Source of the DNA: Thalassobacillus_A hwangdonensis
Lineage (GTDB): Bacteria; Bacillota; Bacilli; Bacillales; Halobacillaceae
Assembly: GCF_042675915.1 (NCBI RefSeq)
Contig: NZ_JBHTKL010000001.1
Coordinates: 310,001-374,000 of the forward strand
Direction: 5' to 3'
DNA: 64,000 nucleotides
The notes under the pieces were generated by a model. That model ran no database searches. It saw only the letters and a list, made by a program, of their open reading frames with translations, and had not been told where the DNA came from. Below are positions 17,980 to 26,207 of this stretch, in pieces. Made by a program: the position numbers and the translations under genes. Within the stretch, counting starts at the first letter, position 1. Each line of letters starts with the position of its first letter.

Positions 17980-20022
17980 ATGAGACGTATTCTTAGTATG
18001 ATGGTACTGATTCTATCGTTTTTCTTATTAGTTGCATGTCAGGAGGAAGAAAAAGAAGTGACTCCTGAGGAAAGGTTTTCCGAATATACTTCTCTCTGGG
18101 AAGAGCAGAAGTTCGAAGACATGTATGAAATGATCAGCAACAATGCCAGAGAAACATATGGTAAAGAAGAAGCTGTTACATATTTTCAAAAAGTCTATGA
18201 TGATTTTAAGATCACCGATGTAAAGGTGTCCTTTGATGACACACCACCCGAAGAAGAAAGGGAAGAAGATGTAAAGGAAGTTCGTATTCCTTTCCAGGTG
18301 GAAATGAATTCGATGGCTGGTAAGATAACATTTGATTATGAAGCTGCAATGGTCAAGCAGCCAATTGATGAAGAAAGTGAAGAAATGACTTGGAATGTAA
18401 CATGGGATCGGGGATATATCTTCCCGCAGATCGCTAATGGAGAAAAGCTTGGTTTGAATAAGGTGGACCCAGTCAGGGGAGAAATTTTCGATAAGAATGG
18501 AAATGGACTTGCCATCAATGAAGACTTTTATAGTGTCGGTGTCGTACCTGAAAGGTTCACTGATGAGGAGAAGGAAAAAGAAGAAATCGCATCTGTCCTG
18601 GGACTGAGTGTGGAACAGATTGACAAGGCATTGAATGCGGGCTGGGTGCAGCCTCACCTGTTGGTACCATTAAGGAATGTCCACCCTTCAGAGGAAGAGT
18701 TGCTGAATGATGCTAAAGAAATCGCACCAATTGATTGGAAAAAAGAGCCGAATATTCGCTATTATCCCTTAGGAAAAGCAGCGGCACACCTGATCGGTTA
18801 TGTTGCACCGATTACGGCTGAAGATCTTGATAATATGGATGAAGAAACGGCGGTGAATTATCACGCGAACAGTAAGATCGGTGCAAGAGGCGTGGAACAA
18901 CTTTATGAAGAAAAGCTCCATGGTGCACCTGGATACACGATCTATGCAGAACGTGAGACGGAAAGTGAAGAGGAAAAGACCAGTAAAGTGACTATAGCTG
19001 AAAAACCAGTCACCAATGGAGAAGATGTCACCCTTACCATTGATACGACTATTCAAAATGAGCTGTATGCATCGTTGAAAGGAGATACCGGACATGCAGC
19101 TGCCATTAATCCTCAGACCGGTGAAACGAAGGCGCTCGTAAGTACGCCTGCTTTCGATCCGAATAAAGCGGCACAGAACGTCGAAATGCCTACAAATGAA
19201 AACAATTTGAATCGGTTTGCTGCTACCTACGCACCTGGATCGACTTTAAAGCCGATCAGTGCAGCGATTCTGCTCTCAAATGGAGCAATCAAACCTGAGG
19301 AGACGATGACGATTGAAGGCTCAACTTGGAAAAAAGATGAGTCATGGGGCGGTAATTCGGTTACACGTGTCCACGGCTTAGATGGTGAAGTGGACGTGAA
19401 AACGGCTTTAATCCGCTCGGATAACATCTTTTTCGCACGGGCAGCACTAAGGATGGAAGGTTCAGAGCTTGTAAATGCGTATAAAAGGTTCGGTTTCACA
19501 GAAACTCCTTCAAAAGGTTATCCGGTAGAAGCTTCCCAGGTGTCCAGCAACAATGAATTGACAAGTGAAGTGCTTCAGGCGGATACATCCTATGGTCAAG
19601 GTGAACTGGAAATGTCGTCACTTCATCTGGCTGCGAGCTATACACCATTATTCAATGAAGGTAATATACTGGAGCCTGTCCTGTTATCCGGTGAAAGCAC
19701 TCCTGCAATATGGAAAGAGAATGCAATGAATACAGAGTATTCGGACTTAATCCGCCAAGCTTTAGATGGAGTGGTCAATGATTCTGCAGGCACAGCAGGA
19801 GACGCAGCAGAAGCCGATATTCGATTGTCAGGCAAAACAGGTACAGCCGAATTGAAAACTTCAAAAGATGATGAAGATGGAAAAGAGAATGGCTGGTTCG
19901 TAGGGTATCCAACTGAATCACCTGAGCTGCTCATTGCCATGATGGTGGAAGATGTGAAAGACAGAGGCCAGAGCAGCTTTGTAGTAGAGAAGGTTGCCGA
20001 AGTATTCAATCAGCTTTATTAA
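17980..20022 (+). CDS. Lipoprotein penicillin-binding transpeptidase with MecA_N domain
   Basis: A 680-residue class B penicillin-binding protein similar to B. subtilis PbpC (PBP3) and PBP2a. It begins with a lipoprotein signal (LLVAC at about 19-23), then an NTF2-like MecA_N domain (about 28-150), a PBP dimerisation domain (about 155-320) and a transpeptidase domain (about 350-680). Active-site motifs are STLK (catalytic Ser), SDN (in IRSDNIFFAR) and KTG (in LSGKTGTAEL). It crosslinks peptidoglycan outside the membrane; the MecA_N domain is linked with low beta-lactam affinity. The ATG at 17980 follows AAGGAGG; the longer frame is not supported. Confidence 0.9.
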   Translation: MRRILSMMVLILSFFLLVACQEEEKEVTPEERFSEYTSLWEEQKFEDMYEMISNNARETYGKEEAVTYFQKVYDDFKITDVKVSFDDTPPEEEREEDVKEVRIPFQVEMNSMAGKITFDYEAAMVKQPIDEESEEMTWNVTWDRGYIFPQIANGEKLGLNKVDPVRGEIFDKNGNGLAINEDFYSVGVVPERFTDEEKEKEEIASVLGLSVEQIDKALNAGWVQPHLLVPLRNVHPSEEELLNDAKEIAPIDWKKEPNIRYYPLGKAAAHLIGYVAPITAEDLDNMDEETAVNYHANSKIGARGVEQLYEEKLHGAPGYTIYAERETESEEEKTSKVTIAEKPVTNGEDVTLTIDTTIQNELYASLKGDTGHAAAINPQTGETKALVSTPAFDPNKAAQNVEMPTNENNLNRFAATYAPGSTLKPISAAILLSNGAIKPEETMTIEGSTWKKDESWGGNSVTRVHGLDGEVDVKTALIRSDNIFFARAALRMEGSELVNAYKRFGFTETPSKGYPVEASQVSSNNELTSEVLQADTSYGQGELEMSSLHLAASYTPLFNEGNILEPVLLSGESTPAIWKENAMNTEYSDLIRQALDGVVNDSAGTAGDAAEADIRLSGKTGTAELKTSKDDEDGKENGWFVGYPTESPELLIAMMVEDVKDRGQSSFVVEKVAEVFNQLY

Positions 20023-20035
20023 TCAACGTTGATTA
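20020..20035. promoter_or_regulatory. 16-base perfect palindrome at thiT promoter
   Basis: TAATCAACGTTGATTA overlaps the stop codon of the PBP gene and the -35 box of the thiT promoter. It could be an operator. No T run follows, so a terminator is less likely. Confidence 0.4.
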
Positions 20036-20056
20036 GGTTCTGTGATTTGTTATAAT
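20029..20056 (+). promoter_or_regulatory. Sigma-A-type promoter of thiT
   Basis: TTGATT at 20029-20034 and TATAAT at 20051-20056, spaced 16 bases, about 25 bases before the riboswitch. Confidence 0.7.
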
Positions 20057-20084
20057 AGATATAAGCAAAAAAAGCATAGGTTTC

Positions 20085-20179
20085 AAAGCCCTCAAGGGGA
20101 GCCTTTAATGGCTGAGAGTGGACATCCGTTCAGACCCTTCGAACCTGTTAGTTAATTCTAGCGTAGGAATGGTGGCTTT
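20085..20179 (+). ncRNA. TPP riboswitch (THI box)
   Basis: The hallmark thiamine pyrophosphate aptamer sequences are present in order: GGGGAGCC, GGCTGAGAG, ACCCTTCGAACCTG and GTTAATTCTAGCGTAGGAA. P1 is formed by AAAGCC (20085-20090) and GGCTTT (20174-20179). A terminator follows at 20189-20245, so TPP binding should stop transcription before thiT. Confidence 0.95.
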
Positions 20180-20188
20180 TTTGATGGT

Positions 20189-20245
20189 GCAATGCATTTA
20201 CGGGACCCGTCCATCAGGAAGCTTCCCCTTGGCATTGCTTTTTTT
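20189..20245 (+). terminator. Riboswitch-controlled terminator
   Basis: Outer stem GCAATGC/GCATTGC with an inner GGGACCCGTCC-containing part, followed by T7. It lies between the aptamer and thiT. Confidence 0.8.
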
Positions 20246-20275
20246 GTTGCCAAAAATTAAGGGGAGTGGGAACAA

Positions 20276-20878
20276 ATGAGAAATAAGCGAGTACTATTCA
20301 TGGTGGAGGTTGCCATCTTTGCAGCGATGGCGACGATGCTGGACTTGATTCCAGCGGTGAAACTGCCTCAAGGAGGATCGATCTCCTTTGCGATGATCCC
20401 GATTTTCCTCGTCGCGTTCCGATGGGGAATTAAAGGTGGATTGCTTTCCGGTTTCTTATACGGCTTGTTCCAAGTATTGACCGGAGGACAGATCTATACG
20501 CCGCTTCAAGGGCTCATCGATTATGGTTTTGCCTTTACGGTACTAGGCTTGGCTGGTCTATTTGCAGCAGGTGTGCGTAATGCATTGCGCGAGAAGAAAA
20601 TGAAAAAGTTCTGGACATATGTTTCATTGGGGATTTTTGTAGGCAGTACGTTCCGGTTTCTTGCTCACTATATTGCAGGAATCGTATTTTTTGCAGAGTA
20701 TGCAGAAGGACCTGTCTGGATCTATTCTCTTGTCTACAATGGATCCTACATGCTTCCATCTGCCATCATCTGTGCGATCGGACTTGGCTTCCTGTTTGCC
20801 AAGCAGCCAAGGATCTTATTGAATAACGATAACGTTTCAACCTATACGAATACGAATGAAGTAAGAAATCAGGCATAA
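20276..20878 (+). CDS. thiT: Thiamine transporter S-component ThiT
   Basis: A 200-residue energy-coupling factor (ECF) S-component that binds thiamine and works with the shared EcfA-EcfA'-EcfT module encoded elsewhere. Six membrane helices are visible. The segment MLDLIPAVKLPQGGSISFAMIPIFL matches the ThiT family, and GSTFRFLAHYIAGIVFFAEYA covers the thiamine-binding region near helix 5. Control by the upstream TPP riboswitch confirms the substrate. AAGGGGAGTGGG precedes the ATG. A terminator follows. Confidence 0.95.
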   Translation: MRNKRVLFMVEVAIFAAMATMLDLIPAVKLPQGGSISFAMIPIFLVAFRWGIKGGLLSGFLYGLFQVLTGGQIYTPLQGLIDYGFAFTVLGLAGLFAAGVRNALREKKMKKFWTYVSLGIFVGSTFRFLAHYIAGIVFFAEYAEGPVWIYSLVYNGSYMLPSAIICAIGLGFLFAKQPRILLNNDNVSTYTNTNEVRNQA

Positions 20879-20888
20879 GCTTACGATC

Positions 20889-20920
20889 AAGCCTTCTCAC
20901 CCTTGGTGAGGAGGCTTTTG
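20889..20920 (+). terminator. Terminator after thiT
   Basis: Stem AAGCCTTCTCACC/GGTGAGGAGGCTT with a three-base loop and TTTGTGTT. Confidence 0.85.
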
Positions 20921-20963
20921 TGTTAGTGTAGATAAAAAGAAGTCGAAAGGAAGGAGCCTGTCG

Positions 20964-21089
20964 ATGATCGAACTTGTCGGTGAATGTGAGCGATGTGGGA
21001 ACAATGTATATTGCCGGGATGGCTTCTTGGATGGAGAACATGTTGATGGGAAACTCTTATGCAATTCATGTGCTTCGTCTGAGGAATAA
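20964..21089 (+). CDS. 41-residue four-cysteine protein
   Basis: A very small ORF with a strong site (AAAGGAAGGAG) before its ATG. The product reads MIELVGECERCGNNVYCRDG then FLDGEHVDGKLLCNSCASSEE. The spacing CERC-x5-C-x15-CNSC suggests a mini zinc ribbon. I do not recognise a named family. It lies alone between thiT and the phospholipase D-like gene. Real coding is likely from the ribosome binding site and cysteine pattern. Confidence 0.6.
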   Translation: MIELVGECERCGNNVYCRDGFLDGEHVDGKLLCNSCASSEE

Positions 21090-21147
21090 TTACCCATGTT
21101 TGAATCTCCATTTATTGGTGTAAATAGAAGGTAGATATAATACGAAA

Positions 21148-22611
21148 ATGGGGGCGGAATGTTTGGGGCGGATACGCAGGTTTTTTAAGAAGAAGAAAGT
21201 ATGGGTACTTATCGCATTCATGATTTACTTAGGAGTTGTCATTGCATATCATACAGCATTCAAACCGTTACCGGATGGGATTTCCTATGAAGGCGAAGTT
21301 CATGAGCTGAATGATATCGAGTTCTTTTATGATCTGACATACGAAAATGCGGCTGGTGAGCATGTCCAGGAGCGACAGGTGTTCCAGGAATTGTACAGGA
21401 CGATCGGGGAAGCGGAGGAATTCATCGTAGCAGATATGTTTTTGTTCAATGGATATACCGATGGGAAATATAATTTCCCCGAAATATCTGAAAATCTTAC
21501 AAATGCTATCATAGCACAGAAAGAGAAGCATCCGGATTTGAAGGCCGTGTTCATCACGGACCCGGTAAATACGGTGTATCACTCTTATGAATCGAAAGCG
21601 ATCGATCGACTGCGTGATAATGGGGTCGATGTTGTCATTACGGATCTGAATGAGCTGCGCGACTCGAATCCTCTATATTCATCACTGTGGCGTACATTCA
21701 TCCAATGGTTCGGTCAGGAGGGTGACGGATGGATTGCCAATCCTTTCGCTAAAAATGCCCCCGATGTCACATTGCGGTCTTATATGAAATTGATGAATAT
21801 CAAAGCGAATCACCGTAAAGTATTGGTAACGGAAGACGCTGCGATCGTTCAGACGGCTAACCCGCACAATGCGAGTGGTTTCCATGAAAACGTTTCGTTC
21901 AAAGTGACAGGACCGATCATCAAGGACATTCTGGAAGCAGAAAAAGCGGTTGTTGATTACTCAGGCGAAGCGGACTTTCCTGATATTGATGAACTCGAGT
22001 TCGAAGAGACTTCCGGACCTTTAAAGGCACAATTCCTTACAGAAGGTAAAATCTATGATGGGGTGATTGAAACCCTTGAGAATGTAAAAGAAGAGGACAC
22101 CGTCTGGCTTGGAATGTATTACCTTGCCGATCGGACAGTGATTGAATTATTGAAGGATGCAGCTAAACGGGGAGCTACAGTCAATATCGTGATGGACCCG
22201 AATAAAACAGCCTTTGGCCATGAGAAGACAGGGCTGCCGAACTTGCCTGTTGCAAGTGAACTGAATGACCTGGACAGTGAGAATATGAATCTCAGGTGGT
22301 ACGATGTCAATATCGAACAATTCCACACCAAATTGTTATATGTTGATAAGCCGGAAGAAGATGTGATTATTGGCGGATCCGCCAACTATACGAACCGGAA
22401 TCTGGACGATCTGAATTTGGAAGCGGATGTGAAAATAACCGGACCATCTGAAGAAGAAGTATTCCAGGAGGTCAACGCTTATTTCAACAGGATCTGGTCG
22501 AATGAAGACGGTCACTACACTGCCGACTATCATGAATATCAGGATAACCTTACGTTCCTTAGAAATGCGACATATCGAATTCAGAAGCTGTTCTGGTTCA
22601 CCACTTATTGA
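21148..22611 (+). CDS. Phospholipase D-like / cardiolipin synthase-type protein
   Basis: A protein of about 487 residues with an N-terminal membrane helix (about 18-36) and two HKD catalytic motifs: NHRKVLVTEDAAIVQTANP (first) and FHTKLLYVDKPEEDVIIGG (second, with SANYTNRN after it). Both His, Lys and Asp are kept, so phosphodiesterase or transphosphatidylation chemistry is expected. It differs from main Cls enzymes by one rather than two helices. The ATG at 21148 has no clear ribosome binding site; a TTG at 21163 preceded by GGGGGCGG is an alternative start giving 482 residues. The gene is monocistronic. Confidence 0.8.
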   Translation: MGAECLGRIRRFFKKKKVWVLIAFMIYLGVVIAYHTAFKPLPDGISYEGEVHELNDIEFFYDLTYENAAGEHVQERQVFQELYRTIGEAEEFIVADMFLFNGYTDGKYNFPEISENLTNAIIAQKEKHPDLKAVFITDPVNTVYHSYESKAIDRLRDNGVDVVITDLNELRDSNPLYSSLWRTFIQWFGQEGDGWIANPFAKNAPDVTLRSYMKLMNIKANHRKVLVTEDAAIVQTANPHNASGFHENVSFKVTGPIIKDILEAEKAVVDYSGEADFPDIDELEFEETSGPLKAQFLTEGKIYDGVIETLENVKEEDTVWLGMYYLADRTVIELLKDAAKRGATVNIVMDPNKTAFGHEKTGLPNLPVASELNDLDSENMNLRWYDVNIEQFHTKLLYVDKPEEDVIIGGSANYTNRNLDDLNLEADVKITGPSEEEVFQEVNAYFNRIWSNEDGHYTADYHEYQDNLTFLRNATYRIQKLFWFTTY

Positions 22612-22629
22612 TTTTAATGCTGGTGCTTG

Positions 22630-22780
22630 ATCTGGGCTCTGGTGTTTATGGGCGAAATCTCAGGTTTGTGAGCGGTTTTGAGGTGTTTATGAGCGATATT
22701 TCGAATTTGTGAGCGGAATTTCTGATTTATGAGCGAAAATCTAGATTTACGGGCGAACCTCAATTTCCCGCCCTGGAACC
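22630..22780. repeat. Degenerate tandem repeat around TTTATGAGCGAAAT
   Basis: About six imperfect units of roughly 19-24 bases, each with TTT(A/G)(T/C)G(A/G)GCG: TTTATGGGCG, TTTGTGAGCG, TTTATGAGCG, TTTGTGAGCG, TTTATGAGCG, TTTACGGGCG. Units are separated by 9-15 AT-rich bases. Similar arrays are, to my recollection, common between genes in Bacillaceae. It is not a CRISPR: spacers are too short and the units are degenerate. Confidence 0.65.
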
Positions 22781-22790
22781 TAGTCTAAAT

Positions 22791-22823
22791 AAAGAGACCC
22801 GATCAGAATCTGATCGGGTCTTT
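22791..22823 (-). terminator. Terminator of the 17M-like stress gene
   Basis: Stem AAAGAGACCCGATCAG/CTGATCGGGTCTTT, usable on both strands, next to the stop codon of the minus-strand gene. Confidence 0.8.
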
Positions 22824-22826
22824 CAC

Positions 22827-23174
22827 TTATGCAAATAAACGGCTAGCTTTATCATCTGTTACGATCAATAGTACTTTTCCTTCGTCCATATCTTCTTCGT
22901 ATGTTTCTGCTTCATGCTCGGAGAATCCGATTTCCTGAAGTTTCGTCCTCAATTCATCACCTTTTTTACTGAACAGGTTTCCGACTGCGCTCTTGAAGTC
23001 CTGCTCGGAAAAACCGATTGTATTTGCGCCCGCGTTTTTAGCTATCCTTTCTGTACGATCATCATCATGGGACAGCACATAGACATGGTTTTTATCTATG
23101 CCTTCCTCTTTAATTTTCTTTACGTCTTCCATCAATTTTTCATCATTTGTGTATTCTCTTAAAAAAGGCTTCAT
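22827..23174 (-). CDS. General stress protein 17M-like (YflT domain)
   Basis: A 115-residue cytoplasmic protein of the YflT/GSP17M family, made under sigma-B control in Bacillus. It starts KPFLREYTNDEKLMEDVKKI and contains VYVLSHDDDRTERIAKNAGAN, typical of the family, and ends with a beta strand LLIVTDD. The biochemical role is unknown. A good sigma-B-like promoter lies 39 bases upstream. The ribosome binding site is AAAGGATG. Monocistronic with its own terminator. Confidence 0.85.
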   Translation of the reverse strand: MKPFLREYTNDEKLMEDVKKIKEEGIDKNHVYVLSHDDDRTERIAKNAGANTIGFSEQDFKSAVGNLFSKKGDELRTKLQEIGFSEHEAETYEEDMDEGKVLLIVTDDKASRLFA

Positions 23175-23212
23175 TTCCTAACATCCTTTCTAGGTTTGTT
23201 TTCATAGACAAG

Positions 23213-23237
23213 ATTCCCATAATGGAAAAAATAAAAC
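23213..23237 (-). promoter_or_regulatory. Sigma-B-type promoter
   Basis: On the minus strand GTTTTA (-35), a 13-base spacer and GGGAAT (-10), close to the sigma-B consensus GTTTAA-N12..14-GGGWAW. It points at the 17M-like stress gene, which is a known sigma-B-type target family. Confidence 0.7.
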
Positions 23238-23340
23238 ATTTGAAGTGGTGACAGTAAAAAGGGAAATTCCACGGACTTGCAGAATAGATTTAAAAAGGAG
23301 TCATTCAAAAGTCTCAACAAAAAATAAATGAGGTGAGTAT

Positions 23341-24099
23341 ATGTTTAAGAAAATGATGGCAAGTATGGGGGTAGGCGCAGCAAAGGTGGACCTACAGCTG
23401 GAGAAAGATCAATTCCTTCCTGGAGAAGAAGTGAGCGGACGCATCGTAATCACTGGAGGGAACGTCGAGCAGCAGATTGACGGCATCCGTGTATTTTTGA
23501 TGACGGAGGCTGTACGTGAGGTAAACGACCGGAAAGTGAAAGAACGAGTGGAACTGAAGAGGTACCATGTTGCTCAGAACATTACTATCGGTGAGCAGGA
23601 AGAGAAGGTAGTACCTTTTTCCGTCATTCTCCCATACCAAACCCCTGTTACGATGAATCGGATTCCTGTCTGGTTCGAAACAGGACTGGATATCCCGAGA
23701 GGCCTTGATCCGAATGATCGAGATCCCATCTCGGTATCTGCGCATCCTTATGTTTTGAATGTGTTGGACGCAGTAGAGAAAGAGCTCGGATTCCAGATGC
23801 GTAAAGTGGAAATGGAATATTCCAAGCGTTTAGGATACGTGCAGGAATTTGAATTTTACCCTGGTGGAGAATTCCGTGGTCATTTAGATGAGCTGGAGTT
23901 GATTTTCAACTTCACTGGCGACGGGCTGGATCTGTTTATGCAGGTCGATCGTAAAGTACGTGGCCTGGGGAGTTTATTTGCTGAAGCGCTGGAAATGGAT
24001 GAGAGCAATGTAAGACTGCATCTGACAGAAGCGGACCTGAAAGAAGGACCGAAAGCATTGGCAAGAAGACTTGGAGAGTTGATCCGACAGCATATTTAA
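23341..24099 (+). CDS. spo0M: Sporulation-control protein Spo0M
   Basis: A 252-residue arrestin-fold protein of the Spo0M family. In B. subtilis it influences early sporulation and interacts with the cytoskeleton. The N-terminus FKKMMASMGVGAAKVDLQLEKD and the motif LPGEEVSGRIVITGG are characteristic. Residues about 10-130 form the arrestin-like domain and 130-252 the second half (EFYPGGEFRGHLDELEL). The ribosome binding site GAGGTGAG precedes the ATG. No sigma-W or sigma-H promoter was identified with confidence. A terminator follows. Confidence 0.88.
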   Translation: MFKKMMASMGVGAAKVDLQLEKDQFLPGEEVSGRIVITGGNVEQQIDGIRVFLMTEAVREVNDRKVKERVELKRYHVAQNITIGEQEEKVVPFSVILPYQTPVTMNRIPVWFETGLDIPRGLDPNDRDPISVSAHPYVLNVLDAVEKELGFQMRKVEMEYSKRLGYVQEFEFYPGGEFRGHLDELELIFNFTGDGLDLFMQVDRKVRGLGSLFAEALEMDESNVRLHLTEADLKEGPKALARRLGELIRQHI

Positions 24100-24110
24100 G
24101 CGGTTTTTGT

Positions 24111-24143
24111 AAAGTACCTGACTGACAATCAGGTGCTTTTTTT
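24111..24143 (+). terminator. Terminator after spo0M
   Basis: Stem AAAGTACCTGA/TCAGGTGCTTT followed by T7. Confidence 0.85.
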
Positions 24144-24153
24144 ATGGATAAGG

Positions 24154-24205
24154 TTGACAAGACCATCTAATTTGAATAATATCTAATTAGATTAATATCT
24201 AATAA
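24154..24205 (+). promoter_or_regulatory. Promoter and AT-rich operator of the ArsR gene
   Basis: TTGACA (24154-24159), 17-base spacer, TAATAT (24177-24182). The -10 region and start site are covered by repeated ATCTAAT/ATTAGAT half-sites, including the perfect palindrome ATCTAATTAGAT (24181-24192). The same half-sites recur before the neighbouring MFS gene (24860-24888). Confidence 0.7.
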
Positions 24206-24220
24206 AAAAGGGGGAACAAC

Positions 24221-24805
24221 ATGCAACTTGAAAAAGTAGTAGCATTCCACAAAGCCTTAGGCGACCCGACAAGGATAAGAATCATCATTTTACTGAAAAG
24301 TGGTCCTCTGCACGGGCAGGCGATTGCTAATAAACTTGGATTGCGTCCGCCTACGATCACCCATCATATAGCTAAATTGAAGGATACGGGAATCATCTAT
24401 GCACGGAGAGAGAAGAACACCATCTATTTCCATTTGGATCAGAAAAAATTAGAGTTTCACGCACAAGCAATTTTGAGATTGGGAGGGGAAGATCCAGTGA
24501 AAAAAGAAGAACTTGCAGTAACAGAAAAAGAAAAGCTTACGATCGTAAAGAATTTTGTATCTGCTCAAGGGGAGCTGAAACAGATTCCAAGTCAACTGAA
24601 GAAGAAGTTGGTTGTACTCGCATATTTCGTTCGGGGATTCGAGCATGGGAAGGTATATGAGGAGAAAGAAGTGAATGAGTATATCAAAAAGTTCCACCCG
24701 GATTATGCGACGATAAGACGGGAATGGATCATGCAGCAATTCATGTACAGGAAGAACAATCAATATGAATTGAATCCGAAAGAAATGTGGCCGGTGGTAT
24801 TTTAA
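24221..24805 (+). CDS. ArsR-family regulator with DUF2087 domain
   Basis: A 194-residue transcription factor. Residues about 5-85 form a winged helix (KALGDPTRIRIIILLKSGPLHGQAIANKLGLRPPTITHHI), and residues about 125-190 are a DUF2087 domain (LAYFVRGFEHGKVYEEKEVNEYIKKFHPDYATIRREW). No metal-binding Cys pair is seen in the helix positions used by ArsR/SmtB, so the signal is probably a small organic compound. The operators around its own promoter and upstream of the following MFS gene imply that it represses both. The ribosome binding site GGGGG precedes the ATG. Confidence 0.85.
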   Translation: MQLEKVVAFHKALGDPTRIRIIILLKSGPLHGQAIANKLGLRPPTITHHIAKLKDTGIIYARREKNTIYFHLDQKKLEFHAQAILRLGGEDPVKKEELAVTEKEKLTIVKNFVSAQGELKQIPSQLKKKLVVLAYFVRGFEHGKVYEEKEVNEYIKKFHPDYATIRREWIMQQFMYRKNNQYELNPKEMWPVVF

Positions 24806-24817
24806 TCATCCGAATAA

Positions 24818-24854
24818 AAAAAGGTAACAGAATCATACGTTACCTTTTAATTTT
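24818..24854 (+). terminator. Terminator after ArsR gene
   Basis: Stem AAAAGGTAAC/GTTACCTTTT with TTAATTTT. Confidence 0.75.
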
Positions 24855-24859
24855 GCCTA

Positions 24860-24888
24860 CTAATTAGATAAATATTTAATTAGATAAT
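24860..24888 (+). promoter_or_regulatory. Operator repeats before the MFS gene
   Basis: Two direct copies of TAATTAGATAA (starting at 24861 and 24878) over a possible promoter TTGCCT-16-TTTAAT. The motif matches the operator at the ArsR gene. Confidence 0.6.
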
Positions 24889-24911
24889 CATGAAATAAGG
24901 TGTTTGAGTAT

Positions 24912-26093
24912 ATGTTTTCAACCGACGCATATAAACGATTATTCTTTTCAGGTGTAGTCAATGGAATCGGTGACCGTTTCAGCCAAGTAGCTACGCTTTC
25001 ATTGCTTTTGTCGTTGACTGGTTCTGGACTTGCAGTAGGTGCTGCGTTGGCGATCAGGATCATTCCATTTCTGATTCTCGCACCAGTAGGAGGATATTTG
25101 GCAGATCACTTTCATAAAGGCAAGCTAATGGTTGTAACAGACGTTGCGAGGGTCCCACTTGCGCTTAGCTTCCTGTTCGTGAACGGTAAAGAAGAATTAT
25201 GGATCATCTATACAGCTCTTTTTTTGTTAGCTTGCGGTCAAGCGATTTATGAACCGGTAAGAAAAAGTGGAATAGGAGAACTTGTTCCTACTAAATATGT
25301 AACAAAAGTGAACGGACTAGAGCAAGTTATGAGCGGGGTTGTTCTTGTTTTAGGATCAATTACAGGTGGAGGTGTAGCTTATTACTTAGGCAGGGATGTT
25401 TCGTTCATGATCAACGGATGTTCCTTTCTACTTGCAGGTACGATGATCAAAGGTATTACTTTTCCAACGCGATCAGAAAAAGAAACTCCACATGTTTCTA
25501 AAGCGCACAGAGAAGCTGGAAATATAGTTTGGTCATTCCTTGCCATCGCTGCAGTAGCCAGTGCTCTCGACGGTATCTTCAATGTGTTGATCAGTTTATA
25601 TGCATTTGATGTGTTCCGGTTAGCGGATTTAGGGATTGGTATATTCTATGGTCTGCTGGGAGCTGGACTTGCATCAAGTGCGATTTTCTCAAAATGGTTC
25701 CGTGGAAACTTCCTGTTTGTGGTAGCTCTCTTTCTTATTGTGGAAGGAGTCTTTCAAGCTCTTCTCGGCCTGACAGACAATTTTATTATGGCATGTCTGA
25801 TGTTTGTCTTTGTAGCGTTAGCTGGCGGAATTGGAAATGCTGCAATGGACTCAGCAATAATGATTCAAACACCGACCGCCCAACTAGGTAAAGTATTCGG
25901 TCGATTCAGTATGGTGGAGAATGGCATGATGGGAATGACGATGCTACACGCAGGTTTATTATCTGAAAGCTATTACCCAACCGTAATTGGATGGTATGGG
26001 GGGATAGGGAATGTCGCATTGGGCTTTATAACCTTAATCGTTTGCGTGGCATACTTTTTCATCAAAACAAGGAAATACAGGGACTTATGTTGA
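24912..26093 (+). CDS. MFS transporter, probable drug or metabolite exporter
   Basis: A 393-residue major facilitator with about 12 membrane helices and the DHA3-type look (FSGVVNGIGDRFSQVATLSLLLSLTGSG at the start, cytoplasmic loop ADHFHKGKLMVVTDVARV). It likely exports a toxic compound sensed by the ArsR-DUF2087 regulator. The ATG at 24912 is preferred; the ribosome binding site AAGG is weak, and an in-frame GTG at 24900 is possible. Substrate unknown. Confidence 0.82.
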   Translation: MFSTDAYKRLFFSGVVNGIGDRFSQVATLSLLLSLTGSGLAVGAALAIRIIPFLILAPVGGYLADHFHKGKLMVVTDVARVPLALSFLFVNGKEELWIIYTALFLLACGQAIYEPVRKSGIGELVPTKYVTKVNGLEQVMSGVVLVLGSITGGGVAYYLGRDVSFMINGCSFLLAGTMIKGITFPTRSEKETPHVSKAHREAGNIVWSFLAIAAVASALDGIFNVLISLYAFDVFRLADLGIGIFYGLLGAGLASSAIFSKWFRGNFLFVVALFLIVEGVFQALLGLTDNFIMACLMFVFVALAGGIGNAAMDSAIMIQTPTAQLGKVFGRFSMVENGMMGMTMLHAGLLSESYYPTVIGWYGGIGNVALGFITLIVCVAYFFIKTRKYRDLC

Positions 26094-26207
26094 ATTGTGT
26101 AAGATATTCGACTCTAAAACTGTTTAATAGGTCTGAATAAGTTTCAGTTTGTACAATTTAGGTAAAAGGTTGGTATTGAACTATTTTTATGCAACAGGGG
26201 GGGAACA

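Noticed and set aside
24860..24888. att site or IS end
   Set aside because: The direct TAATTAGATAA copies match the operator at the ArsR promoter and are better explained as regulator sites.
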